From: Eubacteriales bacterium
Lineage (GTDB): Bacteria > Bacillota > Clostridia > Oscillospirales > Acutalibacteraceae
Length of the DNA stretch: 15,706 nt
Direction of reading: 5' to 3'
Assembly (NCBI GenBank): GCA_030529125.1
Contig: JAUMXP010000020.1
Span: 1-15,706, forward strand
Positions 1 to 8,600 of the stretch are shown in pieces. The first letter of the stretch is position 1; each line of letters opens with the position of its first letter. A model generated the notes under the pieces. It was not told where the DNA came from. It worked only from the letters and a program-made list of their open reading frames with translations, and did no database searches. The position numbers and the translations under genes are program-made.

Positions 1-1373
1 AAATGGTAGACTTCAAGATGGTAGACATCAACGGACAGTACAGACACGTTTCTATCCTTGCAGAAAACTTTACTGAAGATACAATGAAGAGCGGTATCGG
101 TTTCGATGCTTCTAACTACGGCTACGCTGTTGTTGAGAAGAGCGATATGGTATTCATTCCTGACCCTGATACGGCATATATCGATCCATTCTGTGAGATC
201 CCTACACTGTCTATGACAGGTAACGCGATGATTATCGACAACCCTGAGAACCGCCCACTCGCTCAGTATCCACGTAATATCGTTAAAGCAGCTACTCAGT
301 ATATGAAAGACAGCGGTGTAGCTGACACAATGTACATCCTCCCTGAGTTTGAGTTCTATCTCTTCGATCAGGTTGGCTGGAACGTTCAGGCTAACGAGGT
401 TTCAGCGTTTGTAGACACTGACCAGTCATACTGGAACAGCGCAACTCAAGGCAAGGGCTGTGTAGTACCTTATCAGAAAGCATACCACGTTGCTAAGCCA
501 TTTGACACATCATACGACATCCGCTCACAGATGTGCTTACTCATGAAAGAAATGGGTATTGAAATAAACTATCAGCATCCTGAGGTTGCAGCATCAGGTC
601 AGTTTGAAATCGAGCCACAGCTTGGTGAAATGACAAAGATGGCTGACGCATCAATGATGATTAAATATATCATCCACAACGTAGCTATGCAAAACGGCAA
701 GACAGCTACATTTATGCCAAAGCCTATCTACGGCGAAGCAGGCTCAGGTATGCACGTACACATGCTCCTGATGAAAGACGGACAGCCTGTGTTCTCTGAT
801 GACAACGGCTATTCAAACCTTAGTAAAGAAGCTCACTACTTCATGGGTGGTCTTTTAAAGCATATCAGCTCTCTGTGCGCTATCACTAACCCTAGTACAA
901 ACTCATTCAAGCGTTTAGTACCTGGCTTTGAGGCTCCTGTTACTGTTGGTTACGCTACATCTAACCGCAGCGCTGTTATCCGTATCCCTGCATACGCTAA
1001 GAGCCCTGACAAGCGTCGTTTTGAGCTGAGAAACCCTGACGCTACATGTAACCCATACTTCTGCTATGCGGCTATTCTGATGGCAGGTTTAGACGGTATC
1101 AAGAACAAGATTGACCCACATGAGAACGGCTGGGGTCCATACGACTTCAACCTCTTCCACTTAAGCGACGAAGAGAAAGCTAAGCTCAAGGGTCTGCCAA
1201 CTCGTCTTGAAGACGCTCTCGATGCACTCGAAGCAGACCACGACTACTTAACTGCAGGCGGTGTATTCCCAGAAGAATTAATCGCTAACTTCATCAAAAC
1301 AAAACGTGCAGAATGTGCTGAACTCTCAAAAATTCCACACCCTGCAGAGTTTGACAAGTACTATAATCTTTAA
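1..1373 (+). CDS. glnA: Type I glutamine synthetase, 5' end cut by the window edge
   Basis: Makes glutamine from glutamate, ammonia and ATP in the cytoplasm, as a dodecamer in this family. The frame is open from the first base. The first visible Met (base 3) aligns with about residue 15 of the family, so the true start lies outside the window. Family motifs in order: GIGFDASNYGY near the N terminus, metal-binding EFEFYLF, HPEVAASGQFEIEP, the ATP-site stretch TFMPKPIYGEAGSGMHVH, then NPSTNSFKRLVPGFEAPV and NRSAVIRIP. The C terminus (HPAEFDKYYNL) is complete and ends in TAA. At the position where enterobacterial enzymes carry the adenylylated Tyr (NLY), this protein reads NLF (Phe385 from the visible Met), so control by adenylylation is unlikely; that rests on an alignment by eye. 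The gene ends directly before a strong terminator and converges on the next gene. Confidence 0.95.
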   Translation, partial: MVDFKMVDINGQYRHVSILAENFTEDTMKSGIGFDASNYGYAVVEKSDMVFIPDPDTAYIDPFCEIPTLSMTGNAMIIDNPENRPLAQYPRNIVKAATQYMKDSGVADTMYILPEFEFYLFDQVGWNVQANEVSAFVDTDQSYWNSATQGKGCVVPYQKAYHVAKPFDTSYDIRSQMCLLMKEMGIEINYQHPEVAASGQFEIEPQLGEMTKMADASMMIKYIIHNVAMQNGKTATFMPKPIYGEAGSGMHVHMLLMKDGQPVFSDDNGYSNLSKEAHYFMGGLLKHISSLCAITNPSTNSFKRLVPGFEAPVTVGYATSNRSAVIRIPAYAKSPDKRRFELRNPDATCNPYFCYAAILMAGLDGIKNKIDPHENGWGPYDFNLFHLSDEEKAKLKGLPTRLEDALDALEADHDYLTAGGVFPEELIANFIKTKRAECAELSKIPHPAEFDKYYNL

Positions 1374-1384
1374 ATAAAAAGCAA

Positions 1385-1416
1385 AGCCCCCGTGCGAAAA
1401 ACACGGGGGTTGTTTT
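1385..1416. terminator. Bidirectional intrinsic terminator between glnA and the SWIM gene
   Basis: An 8-bp GC stem, CCCCCGTG (1387-1394) with CACGGGGG (1402-1409), can extend by one G-U and one A-U pair. It is followed by a T-rich run on the plus strand. On the minus strand the stem is followed by CTTTGCTTTTTATTT. It sits between two convergent genes; the stop codon of the minus-strand gene (1415-1417) overlaps the plus-strand T tract. Confidence 0.9.
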
Positions 1417-2453
1417 ATATAGTAAATGTTCCTGTTTCTTTTGTATCAACAGCAAAGTAGAACAAAGTTCCTTTATTAATTGCAGCAAAATAGCCGGTGC
1501 GTTTATATTCATCAGCGTAGTGTTTGCTGATAAACTCAAGAGTTTCTTTGAGCTGTAACATAGACGCAAACTCATGCTTACAGTTATAACTGCAAAAGCA
1601 CGAACACACAAGCTCGCTGATTTCGCCATTATTGAAGCAAAACTCTACTTCGTAGACTTCGCTACCTTCAACTATCGCGTAACCCTTAGCACCATCAATA
1701 CAGATATACCTGACTCTGTTTTGCATATAGTAATCATGGCCTCGCTGTGCAACTAAAGTAGAAACATCCATATCGCCTAAATCATCAAGTCTGAATGCTC
1801 TACCATCGCTCCCTGACACAAACGGTTCATCGTCATTTTTAGGTGGCATAAACCATTGACATACTTTTTCCATATTAATGACATCACGCTCAAAGCTTAG
1901 GAAATGCGAACCCGCAATATACAGCTTACCGCTTACATTGGTATCGACCACAGCCACAACACGCTTATAGTCTGAAATCTTAATTTTAAAGTTGTAGTTA
2001 ACCGAAACAACTCTACCGCGCACACCTTCGAGCTTGCCATCTACATAAACCATATCTCCGCAGTGCAAATAAAACTCATCGTTGTAATACGTAAGAGTGC
2101 AGTTGTTTTCAACAAAGTGGACATCAACCAAAGATTTGCGCGGTGGAAGTTGAGTGTTTTGTGATGATACAACCTTGTTTTTGTTAGTTTCTTTTTCATC
2201 TGATGCAGTAAATCCAATAATAAAAGCCATAATTGTTGAAATAATGATATTCACCACAAAAACGATAATGCTTATTATCACAGTGTCTATTAGTAATATC
2301 TGTGTAATATTCGCTAAGTTGTGGTTTATCTTCAAGATTAGACCAATCAGCATGGATACCAATTAAAATTAAAACATCTCGAACCATGTTTATAGCACCA
2401 GTATCCAGTAATGTTCTATTATTTCTCTTGCTCCAAATATATTTTTTAGCCAT
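1415..2453 (-). pseudogene. Membrane-anchored SWIM zinc-finger protein with a frameshift near the N terminus
   Basis: The long frame (2362 down to 1415) encodes a hydrophobic N-terminal segment (residues 20-55), a middle region of unknown fold, and a SWIM-type zinc motif: C253-x-C255-x5-C261-x-H263. SWIM domains bind DNA or protein; the membrane anchor suggests an envelope-linked role, but function is unknown. This frame has no good start: it opens with TTG directly after an in-frame TAA and has no ribosome binding site. In the neighbouring frame an ATG at 2453 has a strong site (AAGAGGTG, 2459-2466) and encodes MAKKYIWSKRNNRTLL before running out at 2196. The simplest reading is one gene starting at 2453 with a single indel between about 2362 and 2200. 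Programmed frameshifting, sequencing error or true inactivation are all possible. Confidence 0.7.
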
Positions 2454-2458
2454 AATAG

Positions 2459-2466
2459 CACCTCTT
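2459..2466 (-). promoter_or_regulatory. Ribosome binding site that fixes the SWIM gene start at 2453
   Basis: On the minus strand AAGAGGTG lies 5 bases before the ATG at 2453 (the GAGG core is 7 bases away). Nothing comparable precedes the TTG at 2362, so this site argues that the short N-terminal frame is the true beginning of the SWIM gene. Confidence 0.7.
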
Positions 2467-2575
2467 ATTTTTTATATATATTTTACACTACAAATCTATT
2501 TCAGAGAAGTTTTTGACATAATTAGACATGTTTGTGATGAAATTGACATATTTAACTCAATATTTTTGCATTGTA

Positions 2576-2604
2576 AAAGCCCTGAGCGTGTGCTCAGGGC
2601 TCTT
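2576..2604 (-). terminator. Intrinsic terminator after the dockerin gene fragment
   Basis: A perfect 10-bp stem, AGCCCTGAGC (2578-2587) with GCTCAGGGCT (2592-2601), and a GTGT loop. Read on the minus strand the stem is followed by TTTTACAA. It lies about 30 bases past the dockerin stop codon. The plus-strand side (CTTTGTG) is weaker and no plus-strand gene ends here. Confidence 0.8.
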
Positions 2605-2633
2605 TGTGTTGACTCAACAAGTATTTACTTTTC

Positions 2634-3115
2634 TTATTCTGTAGTGACTGTGTCTTCGATTTTAGCGAGTTTCATTTGAATATTAGTTGCGTCGAATACT
2701 GTAATTACGCCGTCCTGGTCATAATCTGCAACCTCTAAATCTATATTTTCTGTAGACTTAGCTTGGTACTTCTGAATCAAAGTGGCATCAGAAATAGAAA
2801 CTCTGGCATCTCTATTAACGTCACCATATAAAACACCTATTTTAATTAGTGTGAAACGCTTAGATTCATACGCAGAGATTTTTTCAAGATCTATGTCATT
2901 TATGATACCTGTATAGTACGCATCGCTGAGCTCGTAGAGCTTTTCTCCAACTAGAATCTTTGGAAGAGGTCGATAAGGAAGAGATAATTTATATTGACCA
3001 ATTCTTTGATCAATCGACATACCAGTCACACCAGAATCAATATGTTTGTACCTGATCATAAGTTTATCATGTGATATTTCACACATATCCATAATTTCAA
3101 CTTCATCTTTACTTA
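2634..3115 (-). pseudogene. C-terminal fragment of a secreted type I dockerin protein
   Basis: The last about 55 residues form a dockerin module with two calcium loops spaced like EF-hands: D-x-N-x-D then D twelve positions on in GDVNRDARVSISD, and again in DYDQDGVITVFD, each followed by an (A)T-x-(I)Q helix. Dockerins bind cohesin domains on scaffoldins or on the cell surface, in cellulosome- or amylosome-type systems. About 95 residues before the module have no recognised domain. No signal peptide or credible start exists. The frame stays open to 3221 only because it runs antisense through the M56 peptidase, so real dockerin-gene sequence probably stops near 3110-3115. It is followed by a good terminator. 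I read it as a truncated remnant of a longer secreted protein. Confidence 0.75.
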
Positions 3116-3693
3116 CGGCAGTATGGATTATTGTAGCAATAGCACTGCTGATAGCAATGACCGCTTTGTACATTACTACGAAGCACGAATTGAAAGATTC
3201 AAGACATCTTCGTGACAACATCTATGTATCCGACAAAATCACATCACCTGTCACCTATGGCATTATCCGCCCAAGAATCATTCTGCCAAAGAACTACAAT
3301 GACAACGACCTCAAATACATCCTTATGCACGAACAAGCTCACAATAAAAGGCTTGACAATCTATGGAGAATAGTTGCTATAGTAACCGCTTGCACACATT
3401 GGTTCAATCCTTTGAGTTGGCTATTCCTAAAAGTATTTCTTGAAAATCTGGAATTAGCCTGTGACGAAAAGGTTCTGAAGAACTCTGCAGAAGAAGATAA
3501 AAAAAGATACGCTCTGACACTTATAAATTGTGCCGAAAGCAAATCCTTATATGCATCAGCTTTTGGCGGAGCAAGAGTAAAAGTTCGTATTGAAAGAATT
3601 CTGTCATACAAAAAACTATCGCTTTTCGCTGTTATTACTTTTTTGGTGTTTGCCTCAGTTATCGCATACACACTTTTAACAAATGCAAGTTAA
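3112..3693 (+). pseudogene. N-terminally truncated M56 (BlaR1/MecR1-type) membrane metallopeptidase
   Basis: M56 enzymes are integral-membrane zinc peptidases that relay envelope signals, classically by inactivating a BlaI/MecI repressor. The frame is open from an ATG at 3046, but family-like sequence starts only around LTAVWI (base 3112), which is mid-protein in relatives. The first membrane helices are missing. Present are a membrane helix, the YVSDKITSPVTYGIIRPRI segment, zinc motif HEQAH (HExxH), the downstream ELACDEKV motif with the third ligand Glu, and a final membrane helix ending about 20 residues before TAA. There is no C-terminal penicillin-sensor domain. No BlaI-like repressor gene precedes it, where one is expected; dockerin sequence lies there instead. 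The catalytic core is intact, so a shortened product is conceivable. Confidence 0.75.
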
Positions 3694-3704
3694 GGAGGAT
3701 TAGT

Positions 3705-4664
3705 ATGTCTAAATTTAAAAAGTATTGGCTATTCACTTTAATCTCCACTCTTTTGGTTTCAGTCTACCCTATCTATATGGGCATAAGCGTTATTCACGAC
3801 ATGATTGTATATGGTTCTGTACCTCAAGAAAACTTCCCAAAATACATCATCCCCTATACACCTATTGCAATATCCGTGCTATTAGCGGTATTAATAATGC
3901 CTATAGCTACTAAATTCATTAAAAAATTCACCACTCTTACAGTTTCCGTTATTTCATTGGCTGTTTTCTTTGTGTCAGAGTTCTTGTTTGAAAGCCAAGT
4001 GTTTGTATCAGACAAAATCATATCCACCTTAGAGGGGTGGCAAATGTCCGCTTGCTATATTAACCCTGAGTGGTTCGAAACTCGCACATGGAAAGCCGTT
4101 GATGTTCTTATAGGCGAATACAGTCCCACTTTCAAACTCCACTTTTATATGATTTCTGTTGTTCTAATTCTCTCAATCATCAACTGTATCTATGGTTTTG
4201 CAAAAATGATTCTTGATGGTAAAAAAGAAAAGTGCAAGGCACTTACTGTCCAGTCTGTATGCACTATTGTATTTTTAGCCCTTTGCATATTTGCTTGCTT
4301 TACTGCTTTCTTCAGAGGCGGTGAAATTATAGTATCTCCCTTATCTGCATTTTTAATGGGTTTGTTTTTCATTATATTAGGTGTAACAGTCGGAACATAT
4401 ATCTCAACATTTCTCTTAAACAAAAAGGCATCTGTTTCTATAGTAACACCTTCCGTCTGTGCTTCACTTACAACTCTTGCAATGTATATCGGAGAAACTT
4501 TTCTTTTAAGCGGTCATTTATATCTGCTGGGAAAGGGTAGTTTTCTGTTTAATTCCCTTCCCTATATTGTGCTTGCACCTATAGACATAATTATCATAAT
4601 CGCATCGGGATTAGTTACCGCTTTGATTTGTGCCTTGATTAACAAAAAGGAGAAATCATTATGA
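3705..4664 (+). CDS. Polytopic membrane protein of unknown function in the M56 operon
   Basis: A 319-residue protein with about eight hydrophobic helices (roughly residues 8-28, 48-66, 74-93, 148-168, 183-203, 213-235, 245-267 and 285-310) and a Lys-rich cytoplasmic tail (NKKEKSL). I recognise no catalytic motif. The start is secure: AAGGAGG (3691-3697) overlaps the stop codon of the M56 gene and lies 7 bases before the ATG. The gene overlaps the following lipoprotein gene by 4 bases, which suggests translational coupling. The three genes probably form one envelope-sensing or stress unit, as is common downstream of M56 peptidases in Firmicutes, but its substrate or signal is unknown. Confidence 0.85.
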   Translation: MSKFKKYWLFTLISTLLVSVYPIYMGISVIHDMIVYGSVPQENFPKYIIPYTPIAISVLLAVLIMPIATKFIKKFTTLTVSVISLAVFFVSEFLFESQVFVSDKIISTLEGWQMSACYINPEWFETRTWKAVDVLIGEYSPTFKLHFYMISVVLILSIINCIYGFAKMILDGKKEKCKALTVQSVCTIVFLALCIFACFTAFFRGGEIIVSPLSAFLMGLFFIILGVTVGTYISTFLLNKKASVSIVTPSVCASLTTLAMYIGETFLLSGHLYLLGKGSFLFNSLPYIVLAPIDIIIIIASGLVTALICALINKKEKSL

Positions 4665-5035
4665 AAATGTCTTTTCAAAAACTCATCTGTATTCTGCTCT
4701 GTCTATGTACGATTACATTCATACTTTGTGCTTGTCATAATAAACCTGATGAGGACATCTTAAAAACAGGACACTACTTTATTTCAAGTGATGAAGACTT
4801 CGAATTTGGAAAAACTCCGTTTATTCATGTTAACACCGATGAAAACACAATCAGCATCAGCCTAGGCTTACTGTACCCTTATATTGAATTTGGCGATTTT
4901 GAAATCGACAAAAACACTCTTACCACCACAACTCAAAACACCACTTTTACTTTCACCATAAAAGATAGCAACACCCTGATTCTGGTTGAGAATCACGAAT
5001 TCTTTGGACTACCTGAGAATGCTACTTTTATATAG
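4661..5035 (+). CDS. Small putative lipoprotein, last gene of the M56 operon
   Basis: A 124-residue protein with a lipoprotein signal: Lys-containing start, hydrophobic core, then lipobox L-C-A-C with Cys25 as the likely lipidated residue. The mature part is about 100 residues, beta-rich in appearance (alternating Thr, Phe and Ile), with a degenerate repeated look in its second half; no family is recognised. AAGGAG (4647-4652) precedes the ATG at 4661, and a second in-frame ATG lies two codons on. The ATGA overlap with the upstream stop supports co-translation. It would sit on the outer face of the membrane and may be the ligand-sensing or substrate partner of the M56 and membrane proteins; that is inference from position only. 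Confidence 0.8.
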   Translation: MKMSFQKLICILLCLCTITFILCACHNKPDEDILKTGHYFISSDEDFEFGKTPFIHVNTDENTISISLGLLYPYIEFGDFEIDKNTLTTTTQNTTFTFTIKDSNTLILVENHEFFGLPENATFI

Positions 5036-5074
5036 CGAAGATATACACTGAATGTATCATATAAGCCTAGACAA

Positions 5075-5109
5075 AACACAAAGCATCGTTTCCGATGTCC
5101 TGTGTTTTT
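5075..5109. terminator. Terminator after the M56 operon, probably bidirectional
   Basis: The stem is AACACA (5075-5080) with TGTGTT (5101-5106), then a short internal mismatch, then CATCG (5084-5088) with CGATG (5093-5097), around a TTTC loop. It is followed by TTTTCTTT on the plus strand. On the minus strand TGTGTTTTG follows, so it could also serve the integrase remnant that ends at 5116. Confidence 0.75.
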
Positions 5110-5115
5110 CTTTAC

Positions 5116-5403
5116 TCAGATTTCAAAATTGTCGGTTATCCCTCTAAGCTTTGAGTTATCTCTTTTCACGTAGTACATCTCAGTTATCTGTGAGGTGCTG
5201 TGTCCAAGCAGGTCACCAGCTTGTCTTGGTGTTAGGCACTTGATTGTGCCATCGGGTTGCTTGACACCATTCACAAGATTGGTTGCGAAAGTGTGTCTTA
5301 GGGAATGCAGACCTTTGTGTTCTATGCCTGCTCCGTCTAGGATTGGTAAAATCGCTTCTATTATTGTCACCTTTTTCTGCTTATATAAGTTTCTAGTTAT
5401 CTA
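5116..5403 (-). pseudogene. C-terminal remnant of a tyrosine recombinase (phage or ICE-type integrase)
   Basis: About 84 residues (from a GTG at 5370; the frame stays open to about 5401) match the end of the integrase catalytic domain. They contain HSLRHTFAT with the H-x-x-R pair (His22, Arg25), LLGHSTSQITEMYY with His57 and the nucleophile Tyr66, and a family-typical end (KLRGITDNFEI). The N-terminal arm and core DNA-binding domains and the first catalytic Arg are missing; the frame upstream meets a stop and AT-rich non-coding DNA. No ribosome binding site is evident. It is best read as debris of an integrated mobile element. No attachment-site repeats could be identified. Confidence 0.85.
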
Positions 5404-5560
5404 GCCTATATCTTTTCTAAGTTTTACATATACTTATTTTTTCGATGTTTTGGTGATGTATCTTTATAAAAATATATTCCTCTTATACTTGGAAGTTTGT
5501 TTTTCTAAAGCTTTTATCATTCTCCAGTTGATCTGGGAGATTCACAGCCCATAAGGTAGC
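5404..5560. other. AT-rich intergenic spacer, nothing recognised
   Basis: Lies between the integrase remnant and the terminator of the giant gene. I see only poly-T and poly-A tracts and one weak inverted repeat (CTCCAGTTGATCTGGGAG, 5522-5539). There are no reading frames with gene character. Confidence 0.5.
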
Positions 5561-5598
5561 AAAAAAGCCACTCGAGCTTTCGTTCAAGTGGCTTTTTT
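5561..5598. terminator. Strong bidirectional terminator after the giant hydrolase gene
   Basis: AAAAAAGCCACT with AGTGGCTTTTTT forms the base of the stem. It extends through one mismatch and GA/TC pairs to a TTTC loop, giving a U tract of six on either strand. It lies about 65 bases past the stop codon of the minus-strand gene ending at 5662. Confidence 0.9.
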
Positions 5599-5661
5599 AT
5601 AGTTTTAATTAATCTTTACAACGCTTAACGCACTATTAAATATCGGTTTTTGAAAACACAA

Positions 5662-8600
5662 TTAATTCGAAATATGCGAATTAAGAGCATTGTAAACCAT
5701 AACGTGTCTGGATCTGTACTTAGGTGCACCTACCTGATTTCCTGTATCACTCTGCATAGCATTGTAGATGTTATCCAATGTATATGGCTGAAGGGTTTTT
5801 CCAAGAACTCTCTTGACTGCACTTAAGCCGCCGAGGTGTCTTATGTTTGCACACATCATCTGTGCCTTGAGGTCAGTTACTCCAAGATCTCTTGCTTCTG
5901 CCATAAACTGAGTCATCTGCTCATCGATAAGTTTATCCTGGATAGAAATACCCTCAGGTGAGCTAATAATGCGCTGAATACATTTTGCTTTTGCAGAGCC
6001 AGCAGAAAGCTTATATGTACTCCAGTCACAATTATCAAGGTCATAAGCTATACCCTCTGTATCAAGTGAATTGAAGGTATTAGGGTATGTTGTACGGATG
6101 AGATTAAGCAAGCGCTTAGCTTCGTTTGCAAACCACTGACCACCACCAATTGTAATGGCGTGTTCAAGCTCAGAATTTGCGTAAGCCTCAGTAAATGCAT
6201 CATAACGTACATTACCATACACCTGTCCACCAGTTTCTACAGCATAGATAATCTTGCGCAGAACTGCCATATCTGAATCATCAGAAGTAGATTCAGCGGT
6301 TGGTTTATCAGTAACATTAATTTTGAACAGCTGAGATTTGCTACCTGTTAAAGTGCTAATGCTGATATTTGACATCGATTCAAACACACCATTTTCAACT
6401 GTCAAAACTCTTGTTGCTGAAGATACAGGACGGATCACATAGCTTCCTTCTACAAGATAAATGAAATAACGCTGTGCTCTTGTACCATTATCATCATAAA
6501 TCTGCACATTTGCATTATTCGCATCTTTTGCTCCTGCTATATCAAGAACTCTTTTGCCATCCTTCATATTAACTATTTTATAGCTTCCATCAGACTGACG
6601 GTCAAAATACCAAACCTGTGCAGGCTTAGATGAGTTACTATAAAGAATTACATTGGAGTCTGAAAGTGACAGATTATAGTTTTTGTTCTGAGTCGGAGTA
6701 ATCTTTGCGTAGAAATTCTCTCCGAGATTCTCACAAGATACACTTGAAAGATATGAATCTAACTCATTGATATCAAACATCTGTGCCGAACTTCCGTTAT
6801 ATGTATACTGATTAAGCTTTGTACATTCTTCAGTAGATGAACTTCTTACATCAAGCACACACTTAGTAGAACTTGCAGGGCGTAATACATATTTATCGTT
6901 CACAGAATAAACATACCAACGCTGATTCTTAGCACCAGTATCCTGAGCAATCTGAACGTTAGCACCATTAGAGGTACTTGCACCAGCTACCTCAAGAACA
7001 TAACCAGTCTTCTGATTTATAATCTTATAGCTTGAATCTGACTGCTTCTCAAATCTCCATATCTGAGCTGGCTTATTGCTATCAGGATATGTGATTACAT
7101 CATTACCAAGCAATGACAGATTAAGTCCTGCCTTTGGCCAGTATATCTTTGCATAGAAGTTTTCTTCAAGAGTTGCCAAAGTCATATCCTCAAAGACACT
7201 CTTGTTAGGATTAGCTGTCTTTGTAATCTTGAATGCTTGTGCTGTAGAACCGTTATATTTATACTGCTGTACATTTGCGTTGTTCGAAGTAGAACCACCG
7301 GCAATATCAAGTACGCAATCTCTTGTACATGCTGCTTTGAGTATATATCCGTTAGTTGTTTGGTAAATGAACCAACGCTGTGCCTTTGTGCCGTCTTCAG
7401 TATATACCTGTACATTAGTTCCTGAATCAGCTTTACTGCTTTCTACATCAAGTGCTTTGCCATCCTTCTGATTGAGGAGCTTATAGCTTCCATCACTCTG
7501 ACGTACAAACTTCCATACCTGAGATGCATCTGAGTTTGCATCATAAATAACTACATTTGTACCGTTTACAGTCAAGTTCTTACCTGACTTTGACGAAGAA
7601 ACATTACCGTAGAATTCTGCACCTAAATCAACAAGTGGAGCTGTTCGACGGTTTTCGTTACAACCCATACTCAGGTAATGTCTCATACCTTTTGCATAAT
7701 CAGTTCCGTATGCTGCCTTAAGGTCTGCGTTTGCACTCAAATAATATTTAATATCAAATGAAGGGTGTGCCTTTCTTCCTTCTTTGATACCAAAATCAAG
7801 GAAGTGCTTATAAAGCTTGTCTGCATCTGTTCCGTACGCTGCCTTAAGATCTGCATTAGTACTGCTATAATAAGATGCATCAAATACAAGATGCTTTAAG
7901 GAATCAGGTATTGTTACTCCACAAGCACCTGTTTTTGATGCTGTGTTCGCAATACTATTTCCTGAGCCTGTCTGAATATTTCCGCCTGTTGCTGGAGCTC
8001 TGTATGCAATTCTAAACATAGCATTTGAAGAAAGCTCCAAAGGCTGGTTGAATGGCTGTCCAACAGAATTATACGCTGCATACGCTCCCACGCATCTGAT
8101 TCTGTCTGTACTTCCGGCATCATATCTGTAGCTGTTTCCGCCAGATGATGCACCTGCATAAATGAACACGTGACCATATGGTTCAGGCTGACCTGGATAG
8201 CCAACAAATACGATATCGCCTGCCATTAAGTTGTTCTTGTTTGTTATCTGTGTATAGCCGTGTGCTCTTAAATATGCACACATGTCTGCTGTTAGTCCAT
8301 ATTTATATGGCTGGTCTGTCCATCCTGCACGATAAAGTGCCCAGCAAACAAGTCTATCACAGGAAACTAACTTTTCGCAATTAGGTGTTCCTGCAGATAT
8401 AGCAGGGTTTACTTGTGCGTGACCATACAGATAGTTGTTCTTCTTCTGATAGTCAGCTACCCACTTTGCTTCCCAAACGATTTTTGATGCATTAAGGGAA
8501 GATGTAGGTGTATATACACATGCTCCTGTTGAATCATATACAACATAGCCGTACTGAGTCTTTGAGTTTGCTACGCGTTTTGCTTCTTCAAAGCTTGAAT

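Noticed and set aside
3116..3221. N-terminal extension of the dockerin frame with a hydrophobic stretch that might look like a signal peptide
   Set aside because: It is the antisense reading of the conserved M56 membrane helix (TAVWIIVAIALLIAM), so it is a by-product of the plus-strand gene.
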